Shown: positions 1-8,802, counted from the stretch's first letter. The stretch: 64,000 nt of DNA from Amycolatopsis sp. NBRC 101858 (GCF_030269325.1 NZ_BSTD01000006.1:824162-888161), one strand, 5' to 3'. A program made the numbers and translations. Notes: generated by a model not told the origin, from the sequence alone.

Positions 1-1300
1 GCACCCCGGCCGGGATCGCGCCGAGCACCTTCGACAGCCGCGGCACCGACAGGAACGTCAGCACGCCTTCGACGACCACGCGCCTGCTGTCGCCTTCGGT
101 CTCGACGTGGATGCCGGACCACAACGTCCGCCGCAGCATCAGCACCAGCGCGAGGCCGATCCCGGCGAGGACGCCGGTGAGCAGGTCGAACACGACCACG
201 CCACCCAGAGTCAGCAGGTACACCGGCAGATCACCGTGGGCGAGGACCGTCCTCATGTGCCCGGGGTTGACCAGTTTCGCGCCGACGTGCACCAGCAGCC
301 CGGCGAGCGCGGCCAGCGGGATGCTCTGGATCAGCCCGGCCAGCAGGACGACGAACAGCAGCACCCAGACGCCGTGCAGCACCGCCGACACCCGCGTCTT
401 CGCGCCGGCGGCGACGTTCGTGGAGCTGCGGACGATGACGCCGGTGACCGGCAGCCCGCCCACCGCCCCGGACAGCATGTTGGCCGCGCCCTGGCCGACG
501 AGCTCGCGGTTGAGGTCGGCGCGCGGGCCGGTGTGCAGGCGGTCGACCGCGACCGCCGAGAGCAGGCTCTCCACACTGGCGATCAGGGCGATGGTGACGA
601 CGGCGAGCGCGAACCCGCCCCAGCTGCCCGGCAGCTGCGGCACCAGGTGGATGTCCAGCAGGTCACCGGGCAGTTCGACGCGGGGCAGCGTCATCCCGGC
701 GACCACGGACACGACCGTGGCGACGGCGATCGCGGCCAGCGGCCCGGGCACCTTCCGGACGGCGGCCGGGAGCTTCGGCCAGAGCAGCAGGATGACGATG
801 GTGAGTACGCCGATCAGGGCGGCGGAGTCGTGGTGGGCGACGATCTGGCCGGGCAGCTCGGCAATGTTCTCCACCGCCGAGCTCTGGGCCTTCCCGCCGA
901 GGATGACGTGCAGCTGGCCGAGCACGATCGTGACGCCGATGCCGGCCAGCATGCCGTGCACGATGGCCGGCGAGATGGCCAGCGCGGCGCGGGCGATCCG
1001 GCTCAGCCCCAGCAGGATCTGCAGCGCGCCGGCGGCGACGGTGATCGCGCAGGTGACGGCCCAGCCGAACGTCTGGATGGTTTCGGCCATGACGACGGTC
1101 AGGCCGGCGGCGGGCCCGCTGACTTGGAGCACGGAGCCGCCGAGGGCACCGGCGACGACGCCACCGACGACGGCGGCGACGAGCCCGGCGGCGACCGGCG
1201 CGCCCGAAGCGAGGGCGATGCCGAGGGACAAGGGCACTGCGACGAGGAAGACGACCAGTGAGGCCGGCAGGTCGTGGCGGAGCACGGCGAGGGGTCTCAT
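1..1300 (-). CDS. SulP family anion permease, partial (C-terminus off the window)
   Basis: Reading leftward from an ATG at 1300 gives a SulP inner-membrane anion transporter (sulfate or bicarbonate class) that stays open to the window edge, about 433 codons. The start reads MRPLAVLRHDLPASLVVFLV and continues through hydrophobic helices with the SulP signature VSGPAAGLTVV and the GVGVT-like segment GIGVTIVLGQLHV. It enters a STAS domain (GIHVETEGD then VLTFLSVPRL) just before the edge. It is closely similar along its length to the next gene (1509-3740), so the two are tandem paralogs. Whether this copy also carries a carbonic anhydrase domain cannot be seen. An in-frame ATG at 1309 is an alternative start; 1300 is preferred because a motif shared with the paralog then sits at the same distance from both starts. 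Confidence 0.88.
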   Translation of the reverse strand, partial: MRPLAVLRHDLPASLVVFLVAVPLSLGIALASGAPVAAGLVAAVVGGVVAGALGGSVLQVSGPAAGLTVVMAETIQTFGWAVTCAITVAAGALQILLGLSRIARAALAISPAIVHGMLAGIGVTIVLGQLHVILGGKAQSSAVENIAELPGQIVAHHDSAALIGVLTIVILLLWPKLPAAVRKVPGPLAAIAVATVVSVVAGMTLPRVELPGDLLDIHLVPQLPGSWGGFALAVVTIALIASVESLLSAVAVDRLHTGPRADLNRELVGQGAANMLSGAVGGLPVTGVIVRSSTNVAAGAKTRVSAVLHGVWVLLFVVLLAGLIQSIPLAALAGLLVHVGAKLVNPGHMRTVLAHGDLPVYLLTLGGVVVFDLLTGVLAGIGLALVLMLRRTLWSGIHVETEGDSRRVVVEGVLTFLSVPRLSKVLGAIPAGV

Positions 1301-1321
1301 GATCACCATGCAACCGGAAAT

Positions 1322-1343
1322 CGTGTGAAATGTCCGCTATGCA
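1322..1343 (-). promoter_or_regulatory. Conserved upstream element, copy 1 (SulP paralogs)
   Basis: On the minus strand this reads TGCATAGCGGACATTTCACA followed by CG, directly upstream of the truncated SulP gene. A near-identical element (TGCGTAGCGGACTTTTCGCG followed by CG) precedes the paralog, and both end 22 bp before the assigned ATG. It could be a shared operator, a promoter core, or conserved leader sequence left from the duplication. Confidence 0.45.
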
Positions 1344-1466
1344 CCACCCGTTCGAGTGAATAACTCGCCATATTTAGCTCGAACGTCACAAACCGGACAG
1401 CCCGTTCACGTCCCGTTCACAAGATCGAATACCTGTCACGTGACAGGTGAAACCCGTACCGCACAA

Positions 1467-1504
1467 GCGAAGGCCGCCCCCGGAAGTCCGGAGACGGCCT
1501 TCGC
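1467..1504 (-). terminator. Hairpin terminator after the SulP-carbonic anhydrase gene
   Basis: A perfect 10-bp stem (GCGAAGGCCG at 1467-1476 with its complement at 1495-1504) encloses an 18-nt loop that can itself form a small CCGG/CCGG hairpin. It lies immediately past the stop codon at 1509 and has no strong U-run. Confidence 0.6.
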
Positions 1505-1508
1505 CGCG

Positions 1509-3740
1509 TCAATGCTCCAACGCACCCGCCGGCACGAACCCGCGCGCCGCATCGTCCAAAAGGGACACTTGCGCGGCGCCGACGTCGAAGTACATCCCGG
1601 TCAGCCGGAGCCCGCCCCGCGCCAGCGCCTCCGCGACCACGGGGTACCCGCGCAGCGTTTCCAGCTGCTGCACGACGTTCTGCAGCGCGAGCTGGTCGGC
1701 CTCGGCCGCGGGCCGTTCGCCGCCGAGCAGCAGCGGCGCTTCGCGGGCGCGGCGGCGCAACGTCGCTTCGCCGTGCCGAAGCCAGCTGCCGAGCCGGACC
1801 AGGCCGTCCGGTGCCCGCCCGAGCAGCGCCTTCATCGCCCCGCAGCCGGAATGCCCGCACACGACGATCTCGGCGACCCCGAGCACCCCGACGGCGTACT
1901 CGATCGCCGCCCCGACCGACGAGTCGTCCCCGTCCGCCGGCGGCACGAGGTTGCCGATGTTCCGCACGGTGAACAGGTCCCCCGGCCCGCTCGTGGTGAT
2001 GAGGTTCGGCACGATCCGCGCGTCCCCGCAGGTGATGAACAGCGTGTGCGGCTGCTGCCCGTGCGCCAGCCCGCTCCACGTGTCGCGCAGCAGCGGCGCC
2101 GTGCGGCGGTGGAACTCCGAAGCCCCGCGGCACAGCAGGGAGCTGGCGGTGCGCTGGGCCGGCAGCACGACGTGCTCGGCCTGCCACTCCGACCACGGCG
2201 CGAGCCACCTCGGCACGACCCGCGCGGCGACGCTGCGGCGCACGGTCGGCGCGTCCGAGCTGCCGCGTTCGAACCACGGGTGCCCGATCTCGTCGACCGT
2301 CACCGGCCCGCCGTGGGCCTGCTGCCAGCCGCGCAGGCAGTCGAACGCGGCGTGGTCGAGGTAGTCGACGAGCAGCTCCAGCCGGACTTCGGCGTGCGGG
2401 GGCACCTCGGCGAGCACCCGGGTCAGCCGCGGCACGGACAGGAACGTCAGCGCGCCTTCGATGACGACGCGGTGGCGGTCGCCGTCCTTCTCGACGTGGA
2501 TGCCCGAGAAGATCATCCGCCGCAGCATCAGCGCGAGCGCCAGCAGTATCCCGGCCGCAACCCCGGTCAACAGGTTGACGGCGACCGCGCCGGCCAGCGT
2601 GACGGCGTACACCGGCAGGTCGCCGTGACGCCGGACTTCCTTGAGCCCGTTGACGTTCACGAGCTTCGCGCCGACGTAGACCAGCAACGCGGCGAGCGCC
2701 GCCAGCGGGATCAGCCGCAGCACGCCGGTGAACAGCAGGCACGCGGCGAGGATCCAGACGCAGTGCAGGATCGCCGACGCGCGGGTGCGCGCCCCCGCTT
2801 CGTAGTTGGTCATGCTGCGCACGATGACGCCGGTGACCGGGAACCCGCCGAGCGCGCCGGCGGCGACGTTCGCCGCGCCCTGCCCGATCAGCTCGCGGTC
2901 CAGGTCGGTGCGCGGGCCGCAACGGAGCTTGTCCACCGAAACCGCGGACAGCAGGCTCTCCAGGCCGGCGATCAGCGCGATGGTGAGCGCGGCGACCGCG
3001 AAGCCGCCCCAGCCGCCGTCGGGCAGCCGCGGCACGATGCCCAGCGTGGGCAGCCCGGCGGGGAGGTCGACGCGCGGCAGGGACATGCCGGTCGCGACGG
3101 ACAGGCCGGTGGCCAGCGCGACGGCGGCCAGCGGCGCGGGTATGCGGCGGACCGGGCCAGGCAGCCGCGGCCACGCCAGCAGCACCGCGAGGGTGACGAC
3201 GCCGACCAGCACGGCCTGGTCGTGGTGCGCGGCGATCTGCCGCGGCAGCGCGAGGACGTTGGCCAGTGCGGAGCCCTGCGCCGAGCCGCCGAGCACGACG
3301 TGCAGCTGGCCCAGCACGAGCGTGACGCCGATGCCGGCGAGCAGGCCGTGGACGATGGCCGGCGACACGGCGAGCGCGGCGCGGGCGAGGCGGGTCAGGC
3401 CGAAGAGGATCTGGAGCAGGCCCGCGGCGACGGTGATCGCGCAGGTGACGGGCCAGCCGTGGGTGGCGATCGTGTCGGCCAGCACCACGGTGAGAGCGGC
3501 GGACGGGCCGCTGACCTGCAGCGGCGATCCGCCGAAGAGGCTCGCGACCAGCCCGCCGACGACGGCGGAGATCAGGCCCGAGAGCAGCGGCGCCCCGGCG
3601 GCGAAGGCCACGCCGAGGGACAGGGGGACGGCGACGAGGAAGACGACTATCGAAGCGAGGACATCGTGTTTGAGGTTCTCCAGGGGCTGCGGGGCCGTCG
3701 GGGGTCCGGTGTCGTGTTCACCGCGAACGATCTCGATCAT
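1509..3740 (-). CDS. SulP permease fused to a beta-class carbonic anhydrase
   Basis: A 743-residue fusion. Residues about 20-405 are the SulP membrane domain (VSGPSAALTVV near 75-85, GIGVTLVLGQLHV near 135-148). Residues about 412-485 are a STAS domain. Residues about 540-743 are a beta carbonic anhydrase with the zinc and catalytic set intact: Cys571-Gly-Asp573-Ala-Arg575 and CGHSGCGA supplying His630 and Cys633. The family is known from M. tuberculosis Rv3273 and is thought to couple anion (probably bicarbonate) transport to CO2 hydration on the cytoplasmic side. The ATG at 3740 gives a hydrophilic N-terminus of about 25 residues before the first helix. Substrate specificity is inferred from the fusion, not demonstrated. 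Confidence 0.93.
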   Translation of the reverse strand: MIEIVRGEHDTGPPTAPQPLENLKHDVLASIVVFLVAVPLSLGVAFAAGAPLLSGLISAVVGGLVASLFGGSPLQVSGPSAALTVVLADTIATHGWPVTCAITVAAGLLQILFGLTRLARAALAVSPAIVHGLLAGIGVTLVLGQLHVVLGGSAQGSALANVLALPRQIAAHHDQAVLVGVVTLAVLLAWPRLPGPVRRIPAPLAAVALATGLSVATGMSLPRVDLPAGLPTLGIVPRLPDGGWGGFAVAALTIALIAGLESLLSAVSVDKLRCGPRTDLDRELIGQGAANVAAGALGGFPVTGVIVRSMTNYEAGARTRASAILHCVWILAACLLFTGVLRLIPLAALAALLVYVGAKLVNVNGLKEVRRHGDLPVYAVTLAGAVAVNLLTGVAAGILLALALMLRRMIFSGIHVEKDGDRHRVVIEGALTFLSVPRLTRVLAEVPPHAEVRLELLVDYLDHAAFDCLRGWQQAHGGPVTVDEIGHPWFERGSSDAPTVRRSVAARVVPRWLAPWSEWQAEHVVLPAQRTASSLLCRGASEFHRRTAPLLRDTWSGLAHGQQPHTLFITCGDARIVPNLITTSGPGDLFTVRNIGNLVPPADGDDSSVGAAIEYAVGVLGVAEIVVCGHSGCGAMKALLGRAPDGLVRLGSWLRHGEATLRRRAREAPLLLGGERPAAEADQLALQNVVQQLETLRGYPVVAEALARGGLRLTGMYFDVGAAQVSLLDDAARGFVPAGALEH

Positions 3741-3761
3741 GGAGGCAGGATCGCCGAAACC

Positions 3762-3783
3762 GCGCGAAAAGTCCGCTACGCAA
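3762..3783 (-). promoter_or_regulatory. Conserved upstream element, copy 2 (SulP paralogs)
   Basis: Minus-strand TGCGTAGCGGACTTTTCGCG then CG, ending 22 bp before the ATG at 3740. It matches copy 1 at about 18 of 22 positions although the surrounding sequence has diverged. Confidence 0.45.
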
Positions 3784-3908
3784 GCATTTCTCGCGTTTGT
3801 CCCGGTACGGACCGGTTCGGTTTCCCGGATCTTTCAGGCGAACCGCGCCCGGGAACCTCCGCCGATCGCGTGGTGTGGGCCGCACACCGGCACGGAGCGC
3901 GACGGTGA

Positions 3909-3924
3909 GAGACCTTCGGGTCTC
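3909..3924. other. UUCG-capped hairpin between bioA and the SulP fusion gene
   Basis: GAGACC-TTCG-GGTCTC forms a short perfect stem with a stable tetraloop in the 217-bp gap (3741-3957). It could act as a weak terminator for bioA, which ends at 3958. Apart from the SulP upstream element, nothing else recognisable lies in the gap. Confidence 0.4.
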
Positions 3925-3957
3925 GGTGTGCGCGTGGTCACACCCGATGTGCTGAAT

Positions 3958-5238
3958 TCACGCCTTTTCGGCCACGGCAAGCATCGCGCGGGTGATCGCG
4001 GCCAGGTCGTCGTCAGTCGAAACGTACGGCGGCATCGCGTAGACGAGGTCCCGGAACGGCCGCAGCCAGACACCCTGCTCGGTGACGACGTCCGTGGCCA
4101 CGGCCATGTCGACGGGGTGGTCGAGCTGCAGCACGCCGATCCCGCCGAGCACCCGGACGTCCACCACCGAGCCGAGGTCGCGTGCCGGTGCCAAGCCGTC
4201 CAGCAGGCTCTTCTCGAGCCGGCTGACGTCCTGCTGCCACGCGCCGTCGGCGAGGAGCCCCAGCGAGGCGTTCGCCACTGCCGAGGCCAGCGGGTTGCCC
4301 ATGAACGTCGGCCCGTGCGCGAGCACCGGCAGCGCGCCGCGGGAGATTCCCGCCGCGACCTCCGGCGTGCACAGCGCCGCCGCCATGCTGAGGTAGCCGC
4401 CGGTCAGCGCCTTGCCGAGGCAGAGCACGTCCGGCGTCACGCCCGCGTGCTCGGCGGCGAAGAACGCGCCGGTGCGGCCGAAGCCGGTCGCGATCTCGTC
4501 GAAGATCAGCAGGACGTCGTGAGCTTCGGTCAGTTCGCGCAGCGCGCGCAGGTAGGCGGGGTGGTGGAAGCGCATCCCCCCGGCGCCCTGCACGACCGGT
4601 TCGACGATCACCGCGGCCAGTTCCCCGGCGTGGGCCCCGATCGCGTCGGCCAGCGTGTCCACATAGGACTGCTCGGGCGGGGTGTCGAAGCCGGTCGGCG
4701 GGGCGGGCACGAAGACCTGCTCGGGCAGCACCCCGCGCCAGAGCGAGTGCATGCCGCCGTCGGGGTCGCACACGCTCATCGGCGTGAACGTGTCGCCGTG
4801 GTAGCCGCCGCGCCAGGTCAGCAGCCGCCGCTTCTCCGGCAGCCCCCGGGAACGCTGGTACTGCAGGCACATCTTCGCGGCGACCTCGACCGACACCGAA
4901 CCGGAGTCGCAGAGGAAGACGTGCTCGAGGCCCTCGGGCGTCAGGTCGACCAGGGTCTTGGCCAGGGTGATCGCGGGCTCGTGGGTCAGGCCGCCGAACA
5001 TGACGTGGCTCATCCGCCCGGCCTGCTCGGCGAGGGCGGCGTCGAGCACCGGGTGCCGGTAGCCGTGGACGGCCGACCACCACGACGACATCCCGTCGAC
5101 CAGCTCCCGGCCGTCGGCGAGCTTCAGCCGGACGCCACTCGCCTCGGTGACCAGCAGCGAAGGCACCTTCGCCGGCATGGGCGCGTACGGGTGCCAAACG
5201 TGCTGGGCGTCGAGGGCGAGCAGGTCGGCGGAGTCCAT
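3958..5238 (-). CDS. bioA: Adenosylmethionine-8-amino-7-oxononanoate aminotransferase
   Basis: 426 residues, full length for BioA, the PLP enzyme that transaminates KAPA to DAPA in biotin synthesis with S-adenosylmethionine as amino donor. Family landmarks are HVWHPYAPM near the N-terminus, SSWWSAVHGY at about 51-60, the aspartate of FDEIATGFGRTG at 247, and the PLP lysine Lys276 in GKALTGGYLS. No bioF, bioD or bioB is adjacent, so the pathway is dispersed here. The ATG at 5238 agrees with the usual BioA start. Confidence 0.95.
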   Translation of the reverse strand: MDSADLLALDAQHVWHPYAPMPAKVPSLLVTEASGVRLKLADGRELVDGMSSWWSAVHGYRHPVLDAALAEQAGRMSHVMFGGLTHEPAITLAKTLVDLTPEGLEHVFLCDSGSVSVEVAAKMCLQYQRSRGLPEKRRLLTWRGGYHGDTFTPMSVCDPDGGMHSLWRGVLPEQVFVPAPPTGFDTPPEQSYVDTLADAIGAHAGELAAVIVEPVVQGAGGMRFHHPAYLRALRELTEAHDVLLIFDEIATGFGRTGAFFAAEHAGVTPDVLCLGKALTGGYLSMAAALCTPEVAAGISRGALPVLAHGPTFMGNPLASAVANASLGLLADGAWQQDVSRLEKSLLDGLAPARDLGSVVDVRVLGGIGVLQLDHPVDMAVATDVVTEQGVWLRPFRDLVYAMPPYVSTDDDLAAITRAMLAVAEKA

Positions 5239-5255
5239 CCGCCGACCCTACGACC

Positions 5256-6458
5256 TCACCGCAGGCGGACCGGCAAGGCCTCCAGCCCGTGTACCAGGGA
5301 GCTGGACCGGTAGACCAGCTCGTCCGGCTTCGCGTCCAGCGCGAGGCCCGGGAACCGCGCCAGCAGGCCGGCCAGGGCGATCTCGGCCTCCAGCCGGGCC
5401 AGCGGCGCGCCGACGCAGTAGTGGATGCCGTGCCCGAAGGCCAGGTGCCCGCCGGCCGCGCGCGTGACGTCGAGGCGGTCCGCGTCCGGGAACCGCTCGT
5501 CGTCGCGGTTCGCGCCCAGCAGCGAGATCAGCACGAACTCGCCCGCCGGGATCGTCACGTCACCCGCCTCGACCGCCTCCTCGGTGAACCGCAGGGTGGC
5601 CAGGTGGATCGGGCCGTCGAAGCGCAGGAACTCCTCGACCGCGCCCGGCATCAGCGACGGGTCGGCGCGCAGCAGCGCCAGCTGCTCCGGCTCCCGCAGC
5701 AGCGCCAGGACGCTGTTGGCGATCAGGTTGACCGTGGTCTCGTGCCCGGCCACCAGCAGCAGGAACGCCATCGAGATCAGCTCGTCCTGCGACAGCGAGT
5801 CGCCGTCGTCGCTCGCGTGCACCAGGTCCGACAGCAGGTCTTCGGCCGGCTCGGCGCGCTTCTGCGTGACCAGGCCGGTGAGGTAGGTCAGCATGCTCTG
5901 CGCCGCGTGCTGCGCGTCTTCCGGCGTCGACGAGCTCAGCAACGTCTTCGACCAAGCGGAGAACTCGGTCCGGTCCTCCGGGGCGACGCCGAGCAGCTCG
6001 CAGATCACCGTGATGGGCAGCGGCGCGGCGAACGACGGCAGCAGGTCGGCCCGCTCCTGCCCGGCCAGCGCGTCGAGCAGTTCGGCGGTGATCTCCTCGA
6101 TCCGCGGTCGCAGCCGGGCGACCGTCCGCCCGGTGAACGCCTTGTTCACGAGCTTGCGCAGCCGCGAGTGGTCCGGCGGGTCGGTGTTGAGCATGTGCCG
6201 GCCGAGCGCTTCGCCGAAGCCGCCCTGGTTCGTCTGCCCGGCCGGGAGCTTCGACTCGAACAGCTCGTACGCGCGCCGGTTGTCCTTGTGCAGCCGCGAA
6301 TCCGCCAGCAGCGCCCGCGCCTGCGCGAAGTCCGTGATGATGTAGCAGTCCAGGCCGCGCGGCATCCGGACCCGGCGCACCGGCCCGCCCGCGCGCAGCA
6401 GCCCCGCGAACAGGTGCGCGTCCTGTGCGAAATCCTCCGCCACTTCGATCGTGGTCAT
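5256..6458 (-). CDS. Cytochrome P450
   Basis: 400 residues, typical of soluble bacterial P450s. Visible elements are the I-helix oxygen-activation motif AGHET (237-241), the K-helix ExxR (Glu276-Arg279), and the heme loop FGHGIHYCVG with ligand Cys348. The ATG at 6458 was chosen because AGGGGG lies just upstream and the protein then starts MTTIEVAEDF, right size for the family; the frame stays open further 5' only because it shadows the neighbouring gene. It lies 20 bp downstream of the SRPBCC gene, which suggests an operon. No ferredoxin or reductase gene is adjacent. Substrate unknown. Confidence 0.92.
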   Translation of the reverse strand: MTTIEVAEDFAQDAHLFAGLLRAGGPVRRVRMPRGLDCYIITDFAQARALLADSRLHKDNRRAYELFESKLPAGQTNQGGFGEALGRHMLNTDPPDHSRLRKLVNKAFTGRTVARLRPRIEEITAELLDALAGQERADLLPSFAAPLPITVICELLGVAPEDRTEFSAWSKTLLSSSTPEDAQHAAQSMLTYLTGLVTQKRAEPAEDLLSDLVHASDDGDSLSQDELISMAFLLLVAGHETTVNLIANSVLALLREPEQLALLRADPSLMPGAVEEFLRFDGPIHLATLRFTEEAVEAGDVTIPAGEFVLISLLGANRDDERFPDADRLDVTRAAGGHLAFGHGIHYCVGAPLARLEAEIALAGLLARFPGLALDAKPDELVYRSSSLVHGLEALPVRLR

Positions 6459-6478
6459 GCCGCCCCCTGCAGTCAGCC

Positions 6479-6892
6479 TCAGCGCTCGGCGAGTGCCGTC
6501 ACCACGCGCTCGGTCACGTCCTGCCAGTATGCCCGCTGTTCCTCGCGTTCCTCCGCGTCCGAAAGCCATTCCTGGTGGAACCGCAGCGTGGTCTTCGCGC
6601 CCGAGCCGCTGAGCCGCACCTGGACCGTCGAGTCGTGGTCCCAGTCGCTCGGCCGCCACGTCAGCCGCACCCGGTCGCCCTCGACGAAGCTGCGGATCTC
6701 CCCGACCGTGCCGTTGGCCGTTTCGTACTCCGCGCCCGTTTCCCGCGGCAGCTCGACCCCGGGGCCGAGCCAGATGGCGACGCCGTCCCGGCTGACCAGG
6801 AAGTCCCAGACCTGTTCGGCGCGGTAGGGCAGCGTGCGGGAAACCCCGATGTTCCACCCGACATCGGCCGTCTTCCCCACTGAAGAAGTCAT
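6479..6892 (-). CDS. SRPBCC (AHSA1/START-like) domain protein
   Basis: 137 residues with the helix-grip fold pattern of the AHSA1 branch: ISVSRTLPYRAEQVWDFLV-type beginning, a central WLGPG segment, WRPSDWDHDS, and a closing amphipathic helix (WQDVTERVVTALAE). These proteins bind hydrophobic ligands. The position directly ahead of the P450 suggests a shared small-molecule pathway, which is an inference. It is divergent from the kinase-like gene at 6957 across 64 bp. Confidence 0.8.
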   Translation of the reverse strand: MTSSVGKTADVGWNIGVSRTLPYRAEQVWDFLVSRDGVAIWLGPGVELPRETGAEYETANGTVGEIRSFVEGDRVRLTWRPSDWDHDSTVQVRLSGSGAKTTLRFHQEWLSDAEEREEQRAYWQDVTERVVTALAER

Positions 6893-6956
6893 GCCGGCAT
6901 CATCCCATCGGGGTACGACAAAACCCGGCCCCGGTCCGGGTGCAGGATCTCCGACT

Positions 6957-7580
6957 GTGCGCTACCGCCCCATTTCCCCCGCCGTCCTGGCCGAAGAGCT
7001 GACCGAACGCATCGACGCCCTCACCGAGCGCCGCCGGATCGCGGTCGCCGTCGACGGCGCGGCGGGTGCGACGGAAACCACAGAACTCGCGGACGCCCTG
7101 GTCGGCCCGCTGCGCCTGCGCGGCCGCGCGACCGTGCGGGTGTCGGCGCGCGACTTCCTGCGGCCCGCGTCGCTGCGCTTCGAGCACGGCCGCACCGATC
7201 CCGACGCGCGCTACACCGACTGGCTCGACCTCGGCGCCCTGCGCCGCGAAGTCCTCGACCCGCTGGGGGAAACCGGGTCCGGCGAGGTCCTGCCCTCGCT
7301 GTGGGACGCCGAGCGCGACCGCGCGACCCGAGCCGAGCGGGTGCCGCTGCCCGAAGGCGGGGTCGTGCTCCTCGACGGCGAACTGCTGCTCGGGGCCGGT
7401 CTGGCCTTCGACCTGGCGGTGCACCTGTGGCTCTCCCCCGCCGCCCTGCGCCGCCGGGTGCCGGACGCCTGGGCGGTCCCGGCCTACGAGCGGTACGAGG
7501 CGGAGGTCGATCCGAGTTCCCTGGCCGACGTCGTCGTGCGCGTCGACGATCCGCGGCACCCGGCGCTCTACACGCCGTGA
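6957..7580 (+). CDS. Uridine kinase-like protein with a degenerate P-loop
   Basis: 207 residues from a GTG preceded by AGGA at 9-nt spacing; longer in-frame starts would overlap the divergent SRPBCC gene. The fold pattern follows the uridine kinase/P-loop kinase family: a beta strand into the phosphate loop (VAVDGAAGATETTE), then SARDFLRPASLRFEHGRT, then VLLDGELLL and HLWLSPAALRRR. The Walker A lysine is replaced by glutamate (GAAGATET in place of GxxxxGKT), so ordinary ATP-dependent kinase activity is doubtful. The last 13 bp overlap the 3' end of pimB on the other strand. Confidence 0.65.
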   Translation: MRYRPISPAVLAEELTERIDALTERRRIAVAVDGAAGATETTELADALVGPLRLRGRATVRVSARDFLRPASLRFEHGRTDPDARYTDWLDLGALRREVLDPLGETGSGEVLPSLWDAERDRATRAERVPLPEGGVVLLDGELLLGAGLAFDLAVHLWLSPAALRRRVPDAWAVPAYERYEAEVDPSSLADVVVRVDDPRHPALYTP

Positions 7581-8734
7581 GCCCGCTGGGCCACCGGATC
7601 GCCGTCCAGCAGCCCGGACAGCCGCGCGGCCATGGCGTCCCAGCGCCACTTCTCGCTCACCCAGGCGCGCCCGGCCTCGCCCATCCGGCGGGCGCGCACC
7701 GGGTCCGCGAGCAGGCTGGAGAGGGTTTCGGCGAGCTGATCGACGTCCCGGCCCTCGACGACGTGCCCGGTGACCTCGTCGAGCACCGTCTCGGGTGCGC
7801 CGCCGGAGTTGCCCGCGACCACCGGCAGGCCGGTCGCCGACGCCTCCAGGTAGACGATGCCGAGCCCCTCGACGTCCAGCCCCTTGCCGCGGGTGCGGGC
7901 CGGCATGGCGAAGACGTCGCCCGCGGCGTAGTGCGCCGGCAGCTCGGCCCACGGCACGGACCCGGTGAGCACGACGTCGCGGTCGAGGCCCAGCTCGGTG
8001 ACCAGCCCGGTCAGCGCCTTGCGGTACGGGCCGCCGCCGACGACCAGCAGCGCCGCGTCCGGCACGCGTTCGCGGATCTTCGGCAGCGCGCGGATCAGCT
8101 GGTCCTGGCCCTTGCGCGGGACGAGCCGGGACACGCAGACGATCGTCGGGCGGTCGGAAAGCCCGTGCCGCGCCCGGATTTCCGCACGGCCCGCGGGATC
8201 CGGTTTGTACAGTTCGGTGTCCACTCCGGACGGCAGCAGCTCCAGCCCGGCCATCGGGCCGAACGCGGCGGCGAACCGGCCGCGGGTGTAGCGGCTGACG
8301 TAGGTGACGACGTCCACGGTGTCCCCGATGCGCCGCAACGCCTGCCGCGAACCCGGGAGCATGGACCAGCCGACTTCGTGGCCGTGCGTGGACGCCACGA
8401 TGCGGCGCGCCCCGGCCTGGCGCAAGGAATGCCCCAGCAGCGCGAGCGGCGCGGCAGCGCCGAACCAGACGGCTTCGCAGTCTCGCGCGCGCATGATCTG
8501 CTTCGCCCGGCGAAGAACGTCCGGCGTCGGCAGCATCAGCGACGTCGGGTGCCGGACGACCTCGAACGGCGCCTCGGCGTCGAACTCCTCGTGCGACCCC
8601 GTCCGCGACTCCCACGACGGCGCGTAGACGACCAGGTCGTCCGCCGGCAGCCGGGTGGCGAGGGAGTTCAGGTAGTTCTGGATCCCCCCGGGCCGCGGCG
8701 GGAAGTCGTTGGTCACGAGCAGGGTCTTGAGCAC
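7568..8734 (-). CDS. pimB: GDP-mannose-dependent alpha-mannosyltransferase (PimB type)
   Basis: 388 residues, GT-B fold glycosyltransferase family 4. The N-terminus TLLVTNDFPPRPGGIQNYL and the motifs STHGHEVGWSML, SRLVPRKGQD and LEASATGLPVVAGNSGGAPE match the PimB family (M. tuberculosis Rv2188c). That enzyme adds the second mannose to phosphatidyl-myo-inositol mannoside on the cytoplasmic face of the membrane. The GTG at 8734 is preferred over a GTG eight codons upstream because AGGGG lies directly before it and homologs begin at this point. Its position beside the NlpC/P60 gene is the mycobacterial order. Confidence 0.88.
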   Translation of the reverse strand: MLKTLLVTNDFPPRPGGIQNYLNSLATRLPADDLVVYAPSWESRTGSHEEFDAEAPFEVVRHPTSLMLPTPDVLRRAKQIMRARDCEAVWFGAAAPLALLGHSLRQAGARRIVASTHGHEVGWSMLPGSRQALRRIGDTVDVVTYVSRYTRGRFAAAFGPMAGLELLPSGVDTELYKPDPAGRAEIRARHGLSDRPTIVCVSRLVPRKGQDQLIRALPKIRERVPDAALLVVGGGPYRKALTGLVTELGLDRDVVLTGSVPWAELPAHYAAGDVFAMPARTRGKGLDVEGLGIVYLEASATGLPVVAGNSGGAPETVLDEVTGHVVEGRDVDQLAETLSSLLADPVRARRMGEAGRAWVSEKWRWDAMAARLSGLLDGDPVAQRAHGV

Positions 8735-8764
8735 GCCCCTGAGGCTAGCGGCCCCCACCGACAG

Positions 8765-8802
8765 CGAAGGGGCGGCACCGCGTGTGCGGTACCGCCCCTT
8801 CG
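8765..8802 (-). terminator. Terminator of the NlpC/P60 gene
   Basis: A 17-bp stem with one mismatch (CGAAGGGGCGG...ACCGC at 8765-8781 with 8786-8802), loop GTGT, just past the stop at 8817 and before pimB. Confidence 0.65.

Noticed and set aside
107..1328. Plus-strand open frames over the first SulP gene
   Set aside because: Low-complexity Arg/Pro/Gln products; the minus strand reads a clear SulP protein that is open to the window edge.
6459..6857. N-terminal extension of the P450
   Set aside because: The extra 133 codons are out of frame with, and overlap, the SRPBCC gene, and contain no P450 sequence.
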